NCBI GenBank assembly: GCA_012271135.1
Contig: JAAXGZ010000152.1
Span: 1 to 64,000 of the forward strand
From: Caldilineales bacterium
GTDB lineage: Bacteria; Chloroflexota; Anaerolineae; Caldilineales; Caldilineaceae
Length of the DNA: 64,000 bases
Direction: 5' to 3'
The notes beneath the pieces are model-generated. The model was given only the letters and a program-made list of their open reading frames with translations. It did not search any database and had not been told where the DNA came from. Position 1 is the stretch's first letter, and every line of letters starts with the position of its first letter. A program made the position numbers and the translations under genes. Positions 39,035 through 46,837 of the stretch are shown one piece after another.

Positions 39035-40531
39035 TCAGTGCAAACAGTGCCGATAGGTGTCCATGCGGTCGGTGAGAGCCAGCCGGTCGGTCAGCCTGGC
39101 CATCATGTCGGCCTTGACCGACAAGTGTGCGGGGTCGTCCCAAAGATTCCGCATTTCCAGTGGATCGTTTTCCAAGTCGTAAAGGACGCCGTCGCCGAAG
39201 CCGCCGTAGACGCAGACCTTCCAGCGTTCCGTGATCAGCATGCGATAGCGGCACATCTCCGTGGAGATGCCGTCCTCGTCATATTCGATTAGTTTGCCTT
39301 CCTGCTGCGGCCGCGCCCCGTCCTCGATTACCGGCCGCAGGGATTCGCCGGGGAGAATGGCGCGGCGGGAGCGATGGCCGCCGCGCAGGTCGAATGCCTC
39401 CTGGCCCAGGCCGGCGTAGTCCAGGACCGTGGGGACGAAGTCCAAGTGGCTGACCGGCTGCGGAATCCGAGCTCCCTTCCGGCCATCCGGAGTGTGCCAG
39501 ATCAGCGGCACGCGCACCACGGGTTCGTACGGCCAGGGTCCCTTGAGCAGCAGGTTGTGGGATCCCAGATACTCGCCGTGGTCGGAGAGGAATACCACGA
39601 TCGTGTTGTCGGTCAGGCCAAGTTCCGTCAGGGCATCGCGCAGTCGGCCCATGCAGTCGTCGATGTGGGTGATCATGCCGTAGGTTTGGGCAATCGCCTC
39701 CCTTAGGATGCCCTCGTCCCAACCCCGGTGCGTGGGGCGGTCGAACCGTTCCAGGTAGCCACAGGGGTCCTCACTGCAGTCCCAGTTGTCGGGCAGCGAT
39801 ACGGATTCCGGGTCATACATTTCGCTGTACGGCCGCGCCGCGCAAAAGGGAGCGTGCGGATCGGGGAACGAGGTGACCAGGAAGAAGGGCCGGTCCCCCT
39901 GCCGACGCAGGAATTCGATGCTGCGCTCCGTAATCCAGTCGTTGTAGTGCCATTCGGACGGAACGGGCATGCGCCAGGTCTGGGGACCGGCCGAGGCATA
40001 GGCTTTCTCCCGGCTCAGTTCGGCCTTGGTTCCCGATCGCCTGGCCTCGACGTCGTTTACATAGTCGCCAAAGACATAGTTCACGTGGCCGCCCACGTAG
40101 TCGACACTCTGGTAACCGTAGTACGGCAGCGGCAGTTCCGTGATGTCGTGGCCGTTCCACAGTTCCTGGCTTTCCCACGAGGACGGCTGACCAGCCTCGT
40201 CCCGCGCCTCCGTGTTGAAGGGCTGCAGGTGGATTTTGCCCGCGCAATGGGTTCGATACCCATGTTCGGCCAAGAGGCCGGTGATTGTGGGAATGTTCTC
40301 GTCCAGGTTGCAGCCGTTGGTCGTCAGGCCGTGCTGGCGCGGGGTCAGGCCGGTGTGCAGCGAGGCCCGCGTGGGCGAACACACCGGATTGGTCGGGTAG
40401 GCCCGGTTGAAGTTGACACCGTCGGCGGCCAGCCGATCCAGGTTCGGCGTTCGGACTTCATCGTTGCCGTTCCAACCCAGGCAGAAACTGTTCATCTGGT
40501 CGACGATGATGACGAGGAAATTGGGGCGCAT
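39035..40531 (-). CDS. Type I sulfatase, paralogue of the one at 53911-55416
   Basis: 498 residues from the start at 40531 (MRPNFLVIIVDQMNSF), where sulfatase similarity begins. Cys51 in CSPTR is the formylglycine site. VVFLSDHGEYLGSHN carries the metal ligands. No signal peptide is visible. The protein is very similar over its full length to the sulfatase at 53911-55416; both share segments such as VRTPNLDRLAA and QTYGMITHIDDC. The motif is CSPTR here and CQPSR there. It is a single gene, converging on the COG0523 operon. Confidence 0.93.
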   Translation of the reverse strand: MRPNFLVIIVDQMNSFCLGWNGNDEVRTPNLDRLAADGVNFNRAYPTNPVCSPTRASLHTGLTPRQHGLTTNGCNLDENIPTITGLLAEHGYRTHCAGKIHLQPFNTEARDEAGQPSSWESQELWNGHDITELPLPYYGYQSVDYVGGHVNYVFGDYVNDVEARRSGTKAELSREKAYASAGPQTWRMPVPSEWHYNDWITERSIEFLRRQGDRPFFLVTSFPDPHAPFCAARPYSEMYDPESVSLPDNWDCSEDPCGYLERFDRPTHRGWDEGILREAIAQTYGMITHIDDCMGRLRDALTELGLTDNTIVVFLSDHGEYLGSHNLLLKGPWPYEPVVRVPLIWHTPDGRKGARIPQPVSHLDFVPTVLDYAGLGQEAFDLRGGHRSRRAILPGESLRPVIEDGARPQQEGKLIEYDEDGISTEMCRYRMLITERWKVCVYGGFGDGVLYDLENDPLEMRNLWDDPAHLSVKADMMARLTDRLALTDRMDTYRHCLH

Positions 40532-40656
40532 TGGGAACTCGCTGTGGTTGCAGGTGATCAAGTAGGAGGCATACAGCCGGGGTTGGACGAACCCGGGGAA
40601 CGCGCGGGCAGGTGCCAAGATGCTGCCGCATGTGTACTCCTTCGGCCAGCCGCGCT

Positions 40657-41073
40657 TTATGTGCCCCTATCCGGCTCGAAGGGATTCAACACGGGTACGC
40701 CGGCACGGTCGAAGTGGCGGACATTGCGGGTGACCACCGTCAACCCGTGGACGAGGGCGGTAGCGGCGATCATGAGATCGACGTTGTCGTATCCCAGAGA
40801 TGCCGACAGCTGTCCCCAGCGCTGCGCCACTGCAACATCCAGGGACAAAACCCGGTCTCCGTACAGGGTGAGCAATCGGAACAACCAGACATCCAACGCG
40901 TGGGCGAAGGGAGCATTGTGGCGTTCCTGTTGCGTGATGCCCCGCCGTATCTCGCCAATGGTAACGGCACTCAGGAACAGTTCCCGGGGCTGGTGCTGCG
41001 CCGCCCATCGGGCGACCTGAGGGTGTCTGTCCGGTCTGCGGAGGGCAGACACTACGTTGGTATCCAGCAACAC
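40657..41073 (-). CDS. vapC: VapC-type PIN-domain toxin
   Basis: 138 residues. PIN-domain acidic residues are visible in LLDTNVVSALRR, the EIRRG segment and NVDLMIAATALVHG. Such toxins are Mg-dependent ribonucleases. The GTG start at 41073 shares one base with the TAG of the antitoxin gene (TAGTG), so translation is coupled. This is a complete toxin. The pair sits 125 bp from a sulfatase gene and 30 bp from a decayed second copy. Confidence 0.9.
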   Translation of the reverse strand: MLLDTNVVSALRRPDRHPQVARWAAQHQPRELFLSAVTIGEIRRGITQQERHNAPFAHALDVWLFRLLTLYGDRVLSLDVAVAQRWGQLSASLGYDNVDLMIAATALVHGLTVVTRNVRHFDRAGVPVLNPFEPDRGT

Positions 41074-41330
41074 TACAGATCCACCGGGCGGGCATCCAGC
41101 GGCCAGCGCTCGAACTCGAAGTCGCCGCCTTTGGGTATGGCCAACAGGTGTTCCACGAATGTGGGCGTGTCGCTCGGTTCCTGCTTGCAAAGCCGTTCGT
41201 ACTCTGCCACGGCCAGCACCACAACGGCGGGTTTGCCCCTGCGCGTCACTTGCTGGGGTTCGCCTGCCAAGGCGGCATCCACCACGGCGCTGAAGCGGTT
41301 CTTGGCATCCTGCAATTGCCATGTGGGCAT
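41073..41330 (-). CDS. Phd/YefM-type antitoxin
   Basis: 85 residues. The N-terminus PTWQLQDAKNRFSAVVDAAL and QQVTRRGKPAVVVLAVAEYE form the Phd/YefM DNA-binding fold. The C-terminal tail (FEFERWPLDARPVDL) should cover the toxin active site. The start at 41330 has AGGAG about 9 bases upstream. Its promoter holds tandem TGTCTAG words that are good operator candidates. Confidence 0.9.
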   Translation of the reverse strand: MPTWQLQDAKNRFSAVVDAALAGEPQQVTRRGKPAVVVLAVAEYERLCKQEPSDTPTFVEHLLAIPKGGDFEFERWPLDARPVDL

Positions 41331-41341
41331 GTGACTTCTCC

Positions 41342-41359
41342 TGTCTAGACTGTCTAGCC
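41342..41359 (-). promoter_or_regulatory. Candidate antitoxin operator
   Basis: TGTCTAGAC (41342-41350) and TGTCTAGCC (41351-41359) form a direct repeat, and GTCTAGAC is itself a palindrome. The site lies 12-29 bases before the antitoxin ATG, where Phd-type autoregulation normally acts. A -10-like CATAAT on the minus strand lies just beyond. Confidence 0.5.
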
Positions 41360-41361
41360 AA

Positions 41362-41436
41362 TTATGCCACAAACAGCACGGATGAACCGATGAGCCGCCG
41401 CACGGCTGAGATGATGGCGGTGACCGACAGGTACAT
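41362..41436 (-). pseudogene. Decayed VapC N-terminus
   Basis: A minus frame reads MYLSVTAIISAVRRLIGSSV and soon stops. Against the usual MYLLDTNIISAVRR start of VapC toxins it keeps the backbone pattern (I-I-S-A-V-R-R) but has lost the catalytic Asp. It lies directly upstream of the intact antitoxin promoter and beside an antitoxin-like tail. Confidence 0.5.
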
Positions 41437-41467
41437 CAGCGATCGATGTCCCCGGGACTCTGTAGTC

Positions 41468-41584
41468 TCTGGTTCGGGACGGCAACTCGAAGGCGTCGTT
41501 GTCGGGCGCCGGGGGAATGTCGTGCAAGTGGTCCACAAAGTTGGGCATATGATCCGGTTGGTCTTGGCACAGCAAGTCCGTGGA
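41468..41584 (-). pseudogene. Decayed antitoxin C-terminus
   Basis: The minus frame reads LLCQDQPDHMPNFVDHLHDI, then PPAPDNDAFELPSR. It aligns with the tail of the intact antitoxin next door (LCKQEPSDTPTFVEHLLAIP, then KGGDFEFER). It is fused in frame to the end of the tnpB fragment. Order and orientation (antitoxin tail, then VapC start) match a normal operon. Confidence 0.5.
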
Positions 41585-42063
41585 TACGGTATATGTAATA
41601 TACGCATACCATTTGGGCTTGAATTTCGTCCCTTCCTGTCGGATGCGAGCCTGTCGGGGTGGGCAATCGGCATAGGGATTGTGGCCTTTGACCCGCAGCC
41701 AGCCGGCCTTGAGTACATACAGATGGCTATCTGATACCTTGACCTCCGAGGGAATGGTGAACCCATCCAGTGTGTGGTACTTACTCTTGAAACGGAGATA
41801 GCCCCCACCGGCAAAGAACGCCTGGAAGGCATCCGCCAGGTATTTGAGGGTGTATTTCACTTCCTTGTGCCCATAGTCCTGTAGCCAAGCATAATCCGAT
41901 TCATTCCGCAGCGCCGTAACTCACATTCCATCCCGTAGAACGATAGATTAGGAGGTTCAAGGCGTGTACCCGCTTGATAGGCCGCATATTCCTGTTGCTT
42001 GCGGGCCAGGAAATGGTTCCAGGCAAAGCGGCAGGCCCCGGCCTGTCCCGCCCAGCCTGTTAG
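41585..42063 (-). pseudogene. Truncated, frameshifted tnpB (IS200/IS605 OrfB) fragment
   Basis: One frame reads GWAGQAGACRFAWNHFLARK, then QQEYAAYQAGTRLEPPNLSF. After one base shift near 41920-41930 the match continues as ESDYAWLQDYGHKEVKYTLK, then RFKSKYHTLDGFTIPSEVKV and LKAGWLRVKGHNPYADCPPR. These are typical TnpB N-terminal segments. Both ends are missing and no RuvC motif remains, so it is inactive. The 5' end abuts the stop of the aspartoacylase-like gene. I saw no matching end hairpins. Confidence 0.8.
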
Positions 42064-42072
42064 AATGGATAT

Positions 42073-43062
42073 TCAAGTAGCGGCAAAGCGACCGGTGACA
42101 AATGCCAATCCCTCGCCCACCATCACCGTAGGTGTATGCCGGAGAAGCAGGAGAACACCGTCGCGGGGGCTGACCACTTCGCTCTGTTCACGCCCGTACA
42201 CATCCCGTATACAGCCAAGGCGCTGACCGGCCTGGACATCAGCCAATAGCTCCGTCTCGCTTTCAAACAGTCCGGCGGACTGGGCCGAGATAAGGTAATC
42301 CAGGTTGCCATCACCCCATAGATGGTGGGTAGGTTGCTTGACGGGACAGGGTACTGGTCTCATCTGTAACATAGACATGATGTTGAGAATGCCCTGTGCA
42401 TAGACAGTGATGGCTTCACGTCCGGCTCTGCCACCACCCGGTGTTTCTGTATACAGGCAGGGAATGCCTGCCGCATGAGCTACGGAAATGGTCCGGCCTG
42501 GAGGTACCGGTGGGGGATGTCCCCAGATGACGGCTGTTCCAAACGCCTTTGCCCCCTCCAGGCTCTGCTGGCCTGCAGGGGTATCCTCGTGGATGTAACC
42601 CACTAGGGTAGGGATATTGGACTGCGGACCACCACTATGTAAATCAATATAGAAATCCGCGTGGCGGATCAACTGCCGGTACATTACGTCCGCTATGCGT
42701 TCGGTTAATGTACCCGTGGTGGAACCTGGAAAAACCCGAGCCAGATTGCGTCCATCCACAGGACTGTTGCGGGTATGGGTCTCGAAAGCCGGTACATTGC
42801 TTACTGGCACCATGATGATTGTGCCACGCATGTGGTGGGGATCCAACTGTTGGTAAACACGAGGAATGGCTTGTATCCCTTCCATTTCATTGCCGTGTAC
42901 ACCGGCAGTTACTACCAGGATTGGACTCCGCACCTCACTGGTTGCATACAGAATGGGAAGTTGCCATGAGCCTCCTCCCGGACGGGGGCCAACGGTGACT
43001 TGGGTAAATCCCTTGTATTGTGGAACCAAGTCTGCAAGTTCAAATTCGAGGTTGGATGTCAT
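42073..43062 (-). CDS. Succinylglutamate desuccinylase/aspartoacylase family protein
   Basis: 329 residues with the zinc carboxypeptidase-like fold of this family. The zinc ligands His56 and Glu59 lie in AGVHGNEMEG and the third in YIDLHSGG. DGRNLARVFPG is the substrate-binding segment. A C-terminal beta domain follows. The substrate could be an N-acyl amino acid or another amide. The gene is visibly more AT-rich than its surroundings and is flanked by mobile-element debris on both sides, so transfer is likely. GGAG lies about 12 bases before the ATG. Confidence 0.88.
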   Translation of the reverse strand: MTSNLEFELADLVPQYKGFTQVTVGPRPGGGSWQLPILYATSEVRSPILVVTAGVHGNEMEGIQAIPRVYQQLDPHHMRGTIIMVPVSNVPAFETHTRNSPVDGRNLARVFPGSTTGTLTERIADVMYRQLIRHADFYIDLHSGGPQSNIPTLVGYIHEDTPAGQQSLEGAKAFGTAVIWGHPPPVPPGRTISVAHAAGIPCLYTETPGGGRAGREAITVYAQGILNIMSMLQMRPVPCPVKQPTHHLWGDGNLDYLISAQSAGLFESETELLADVQAGQRLGCIRDVYGREQSEVVSPRDGVLLLLRHTPTVMVGEGLAFVTGRFAAT

Positions 43063-43406
43063 AAAGGCAAAGACTCCGTAACACCAAAGGTTGCTCTGTG
43101 TTTTGGGGTTGACTTCAAGTGGAATGCCATAACGGGTTCGTGAAGTTCAACTGCAAGCAGGCAAAATCCAAGTTACACAGTCCATCATACAGGCAATGCT
43201 GATTCTGTGCAAACTGCCAAAGCAGATTCATGTCTGACTCCACGAATCTCTGGTCTGAAGTGGTGAAATCACGCAAGGCTGCTAAAAATGGACGTCGGAT
43301 TGTGATTGAGACTTTCCAGGCACTACCTCCAGTTTTTCTGCACACCTTGCATGTGCCTTTGCAGTTGGGTTCCTTCTTCGTCAGGGCGTTAATTGAGACT
43401 ATGCTC
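43063..43406. other. AT-rich gap between the aspartoacylase gene and the IS element
   Basis: No credible gene seen. A minus frame at 43115-43345 of 76 codons has no ribosome site or recognised relative. The gap should hold the promoter of the aspartoacylase-like gene. Confidence 0.4.
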
Positions 43407-44481
43407 TAGTGTTGTGTCCCGGAAATAGCCGTGCATAATCTCTGGATCTTGTGGAGGATGGAGTCGGCGGGGTCCGGGCGCCGGGGTTGCAGGGGTCGGT
43501 GAAGCGGCGAATCTTCGCCTTGAGCTGGGTAACGGAGGCAAAGGAGCCGCGGCGGATGGCCTTCTGCGTGATGATGCGGAACCGGATCTCGACCTGGTTG
43601 AGCCAGGAAGAGTAGGCGGGGATGAAGTGGAGATGGCAGCGGGGCCGGGCGGCCAGCCAACGCTTGACACGGGCGTGCTTGTGGGTGCCGTAGTTGTCGA
43701 CGACGAGGTGGATGTCGAGGTTCGGGGGCACGTTGGCGTCGATGTGTCGGAGGAAGCCCGGGAACTCCTGGTGGCGGTGTCGCGGCCTGCACTGGGCGAG
43801 GACCCGGCCGGTGGCGATGTCCAGGGCGGCGAAGAGGGTGGTGGTGCCGTGGCGGAGGTAATCGTGCGTCACGCCTTCGACATAGCCCAGCCCGAGAGGC
43901 AGGAGGGGCTGGGTGCGCTCCAGGGCCTGGGTCCGGTTCTTCCCGTCGACGCGCAGCACCATCGCATGGTCGGGCGGATGGAGATGGAGGCCGACGATGT
44001 CGCGGACCGTCTCGACGAAGAAGGGATCGGTGGAGAGCTGGAAGTGCTTCTGCCGGTGGGGCTGGATGCTGAACGCGGTCCAGATACGCTGAACCGTGGA
44101 CTTCGACAGCCCGATGACCTCGGCCATGGCACGACAGGTCCAGTGCGTGCTGCCGTCGGGGGATCGGGTCTCGAGCGTCTTCCGCAACAGCGTCATGACG
44201 CTGTCGTCCGGGATGGTGCGCGGCCTTCCCGGCCGGTGTTCGTCGTACAGGCCCATGAGGCCCTGGGTGCGAAAGCGTTCGCGCCACCGGCCGACCGTCT
44301 GGCGGCTGACGCGGAGCCGCGCGGCCACCGTCGTGTTGTCCAGGCCCTCGGCGCACAGCAGCACGATCCGGGCGCGGCGCACCAGGCCCGCGGGCAGACT
44401 GCGCGACCGGACCAGCGACGCGAGTTCCTCACGCGTGTCCCGGCTGACTTCAAGCAGCTGCAACGGACGTCCCCGGGCCAT
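43406..44481 (-). pseudogene. IS630-family transposase with a late frameshift
   Basis: The start at 44481 (MARGRPLQLLEVSRDT) has AGGAAGG upstream. A helix-turn-helix (NTTVAARLRVSRQTVGRWRE) comes first. DDE acidic residues are in VLRVDGKNRTQAL, HLVVDNYGTHKH and SWLNQVEIRF. Near 43480-43495 the frame departs from the family C-terminus. The expected ending ADSILHKIQRLCTAISGTQH is present one base over and stops at 43406-43408, inside the end repeat. The original frame runs on to 43399. The shift could be inactivating or a translational frameshift. Confidence 0.8.
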
Positions 44482-44562
44482 GGCCCCTTCCTCCTGCGGG
44501 CGGATGAGGAGCAAGATGCCTTGTCTTCGTCATTATGTCCACATACTTAAGGGACGCAACAC
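43409..44562. mobile_element. IS630-family insertion sequence
   Basis: About 1154 bp bounded by inverted ends. GTGTTGTGTCCC starts at 43409. The complement at the other end is GGGACGCAACAC (44551-44562), one base different. TA lies just outside each end (43407-43408 and 44563-44564), the IS630/mariner target. It carries one transposase gene on the minus strand. Confidence 0.85.
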
Positions 44563-44863
44563 TAGTTACCGTATGGGGTGCAGTCGAGCTCGGAGTTGCG
44601 TTTCCGGCGTGCCAACAAGCTCGATCAGTGGCTTGAGGACACCATCGCATGTTCTCCCTCCTGAATGTAGGCGACTCCGACCAACTACGGGGCCGGTTCC
44701 CAACGGAGTCAACGGTACAAGGACTGCTGTGTGGTTGATCAAAGACAGGACCGTAAGCTTTCCACCCCATTCAAAGCGTCAGAAGGAGCACTTCAGCAGA
44801 GTGTGTTCGACCGTCACCCAAGCTTTGTCGGAGCCGGTTCTTTCCGTTTCCTGAGTTCCGACG

Positions 44864-45203
44864 TCATCGCGCCGTTGAAGTCCAGAACTTCAAACAACGG
44901 ACGATCTCGGTTTCGCTGGAGCCTGGCATCGGATTTGGGCAACGCTTCGCCCACTCGATGGTCTCTTCCATGTTCGTTACTTGCCACAGCCAAAAGCCTG
45001 CCGCCAATTGCCAGTTGCCGCGAAGGGGCCGTCCGTGACCGTGCGGTCCTGGCCATCAAACGCCACTCACTTGCCTTGAGACCTTCGCCAGCCAACAACA
45101 CGTCTGCTTTGGTGAACTTGCCCATGGCCTCAAGGAGTTCGGTTGACAGCATCGTTCCTGATTCGCTGTCCCTGGTCGCCTTGAGCAACACCATCCCTTT
45201 CAT
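44864..45203 (-). pseudogene. Broken YCII/DGPF-domain protein
   Basis: Three consecutive minus-frame pieces make one family. MKGMVLLKATRDSESGTMLS starts at 45203, and LLEAMGKFTKADVLLAGEGL follows. Another frame then gives RTVTDGPFAATGNWRQAF with the DGPF motif. A third gives AAGFWLWQVTNMEETIEWAK, then RCPNPMPGSS, ending at 44864. Two frame changes break a normally about 120-residue protein. YCII proteins are small and mostly of unknown role. Confidence 0.75.
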
Positions 45204-46076
45204 CACCTTGGTCCTCGAATGGTCACGGGCGCGTGTCGCAGACCGGCACGCGCTTCCATAGTGGCGGAATGCCTGCCCGGATATGACTGCATTGGGCAAC
45301 ACCGCGGCGCGGGCGACATGACGCTCCGGCCAAGCGTGCGCTCGTCAGTGTACCGCCAGCCACACCACGAGGTGGACATCATCCTCGGTAATCTGCGGCA
45401 ATGGTTTCGGGGGTTCGTAGGGTTCGAAGCCCAGTTCTTGATGACGGCCAGGATATTGCGAGCCTGAACTACGGGTTCGATTGAATCGTTCATGGCCTGT
45501 CGGAACCTGCGCACCGTTCGTTTAGGGCAGGGCGCGCTCAACGTGTCCACAGCTCGGTCAATGGCTTCCTGATTCTCCCCGGGTGGAGGGTTGGTGCGCA
45601 CGATGTCGGCAGCCCTGCACAGTGCTCGGGGAATGTCGGGCTCGAGGTTGGACTTGTCGGCATGAAATTCCACTTGACGGCAACATCGTCCCGCGCAACC
45701 TGCCATGCCTCGTGGGCAAGGTCTGCAGTGTCGTTTGTGAGTTGCCGCGGTGTATGCCATCCGTTCGCAGGGCGCGCTGCATCCAAGCAGATCAGCGTTT
45801 CGTCGGGCAGAAGGGATCGGATGAATCCAGATTCTCCGTTGCCACAAAGCGGAACAGGGACTGTGAATGATCACCCACGCGGATGCAGAAGGCGCATCCG
45901 GCAATTGCCTTCGCCAAAGTCCTGGAAACACGTTCTACCAGAGCGAAACCGCGTCAGGCAGGAAAAGAACAGATGCAGATTGATTGAGCCGTGTAGCCGC
46001 GTAGCGTCTCGGCCCTGAAGCTAGAATTCGAAACCGTCATGCGCTTGCGGGCGGACCAAGAAGGCTATACTGACTC
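45204..46076. other. No recognisable gene between the YCII remnant and the IS-like element
   Basis: About 870 bp. Open frames exist on the minus strand (for example 45203-45931) but they have no ribosome site and no consistent protein signature. The stretch looks like decayed coding DNA. Confidence 0.4.
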
Positions 46077-46078
46077 TA

Positions 46079-46720
46079 GTGCACCTTTACGGAAGTGGTT
46101 GGGATCAGATGGAGGCCATCTTGCCCCCTCACGGACCCAAGCAGACGATTCTGGCAGGCAGCCGCGGTTTGACCTTGCAGGCAGCGGACCGCCCGGTCCT
46201 GGAACGGTGGGCGCGGTCGCAGGCCCTGTCCCACCGCCAAGTGCAGCGGGCGCGCATGCTGCTGGGGCTGGCGGAGGGCCGCACGCTGGCGGCCCTGGAC
46301 CTCGACACCGGCAAGGTGTACTACGCCGACGCCAAGCGGCATCGGCACCAGGCATGCCTGGCCTTCCTGCGGCAGTGGGCCCGGCGCTTCCCCACGCAGC
46401 GGGTGCATCCGGTCCTGGACCACTACTCCCCCCACAAGCACCGCAAGGTGAAGAGTGGACGGAAGGCCCACCCCCGCTTCCACTTTCACGTCACCCCCAC
46501 CGCCTGCGCCTGGCTGAACCCGGTCGAGCACTGGTTCAGCGCCCTGCAGCGCCAGGGGCTGGCCCGCGGCTCCTTCGCCGACGTGGCCGACCTGCGGGCG
46601 ACCCTCGGTCGCTACGTGCGCGGCCGCAACCGCCGGGCCGCGCCTCCGCCGTGGAACACCAGGGCCGATGAACTCCTGGCCCGCATCGCACAGATCCGAA
46701 GAACTTGCGGAATGGTGCAC
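46079..46720. mobile_element. Internally deleted IS630-like element
   Basis: About 642 bp with imperfect terminal inverted repeats. The left end is GTGCACCTTTACGGAAGT (46079-46096). The right end read on the opposite strand is GTGCACCATTCCGCAAGT (46703-46720). They match at 15 of 18 positions. TA dinucleotides flank both ends (46077-46078, 46721-46722). It carries a shortened transposase frame and is probably moved in trans, if at all. The ends differ from those of the IS at 43409. Confidence 0.75.
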
Positions 46721-46723
46721 TAG
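46109..46723 (+). pseudogene. IS630-type transposase with internal deletion
   Basis: 204 residues. The N-terminus (RARMLLGLAEG) is the start of the helix-turn-helix region. It is joined directly to the second catalytic part (TLAALDLDTGKVYYADAKRH). HPVLDHYSPHKHRKV has the second Asp and WLNPVEHWFSALQR the Glu. The first catalytic Asp segment is missing, so it cannot be active alone. The TAG at 46721 overlaps the end repeat and TA. Confidence 0.75.
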
Positions 46724-46777
46724 GAATGTTTGTCTGCGCACGGAAAGTTGTGCGTGTTTTGTCTTCTCAAACAAATT

Positions 46778-46804
46778 TTGACCATTGCATGTCTTTGTTA
46801 CAAT
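46778..46804 (+). promoter_or_regulatory. Candidate promoter of the first ABC importer operon
   Basis: TTGACC (46778-46783) and TACAAT (46799-46804) are spaced 15 bp, short of ideal. The leader to the ATG at 46838 is about 30 bases, with GGAGGAAGAGC before the start. It lies 58 bp after the end of the IS-like element. Confidence 0.45.
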
Positions 46805-46837
46805 GCGAATCTCAAAACCGGATAACGGAGGAAGAGC

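Noticed and set aside
45203..45931. 242-codon open frame on the minus strand
   Set aside because: No ribosome site, no domain signature and Cys/Arg-rich composition typical of chance frames in GC-rich DNA.
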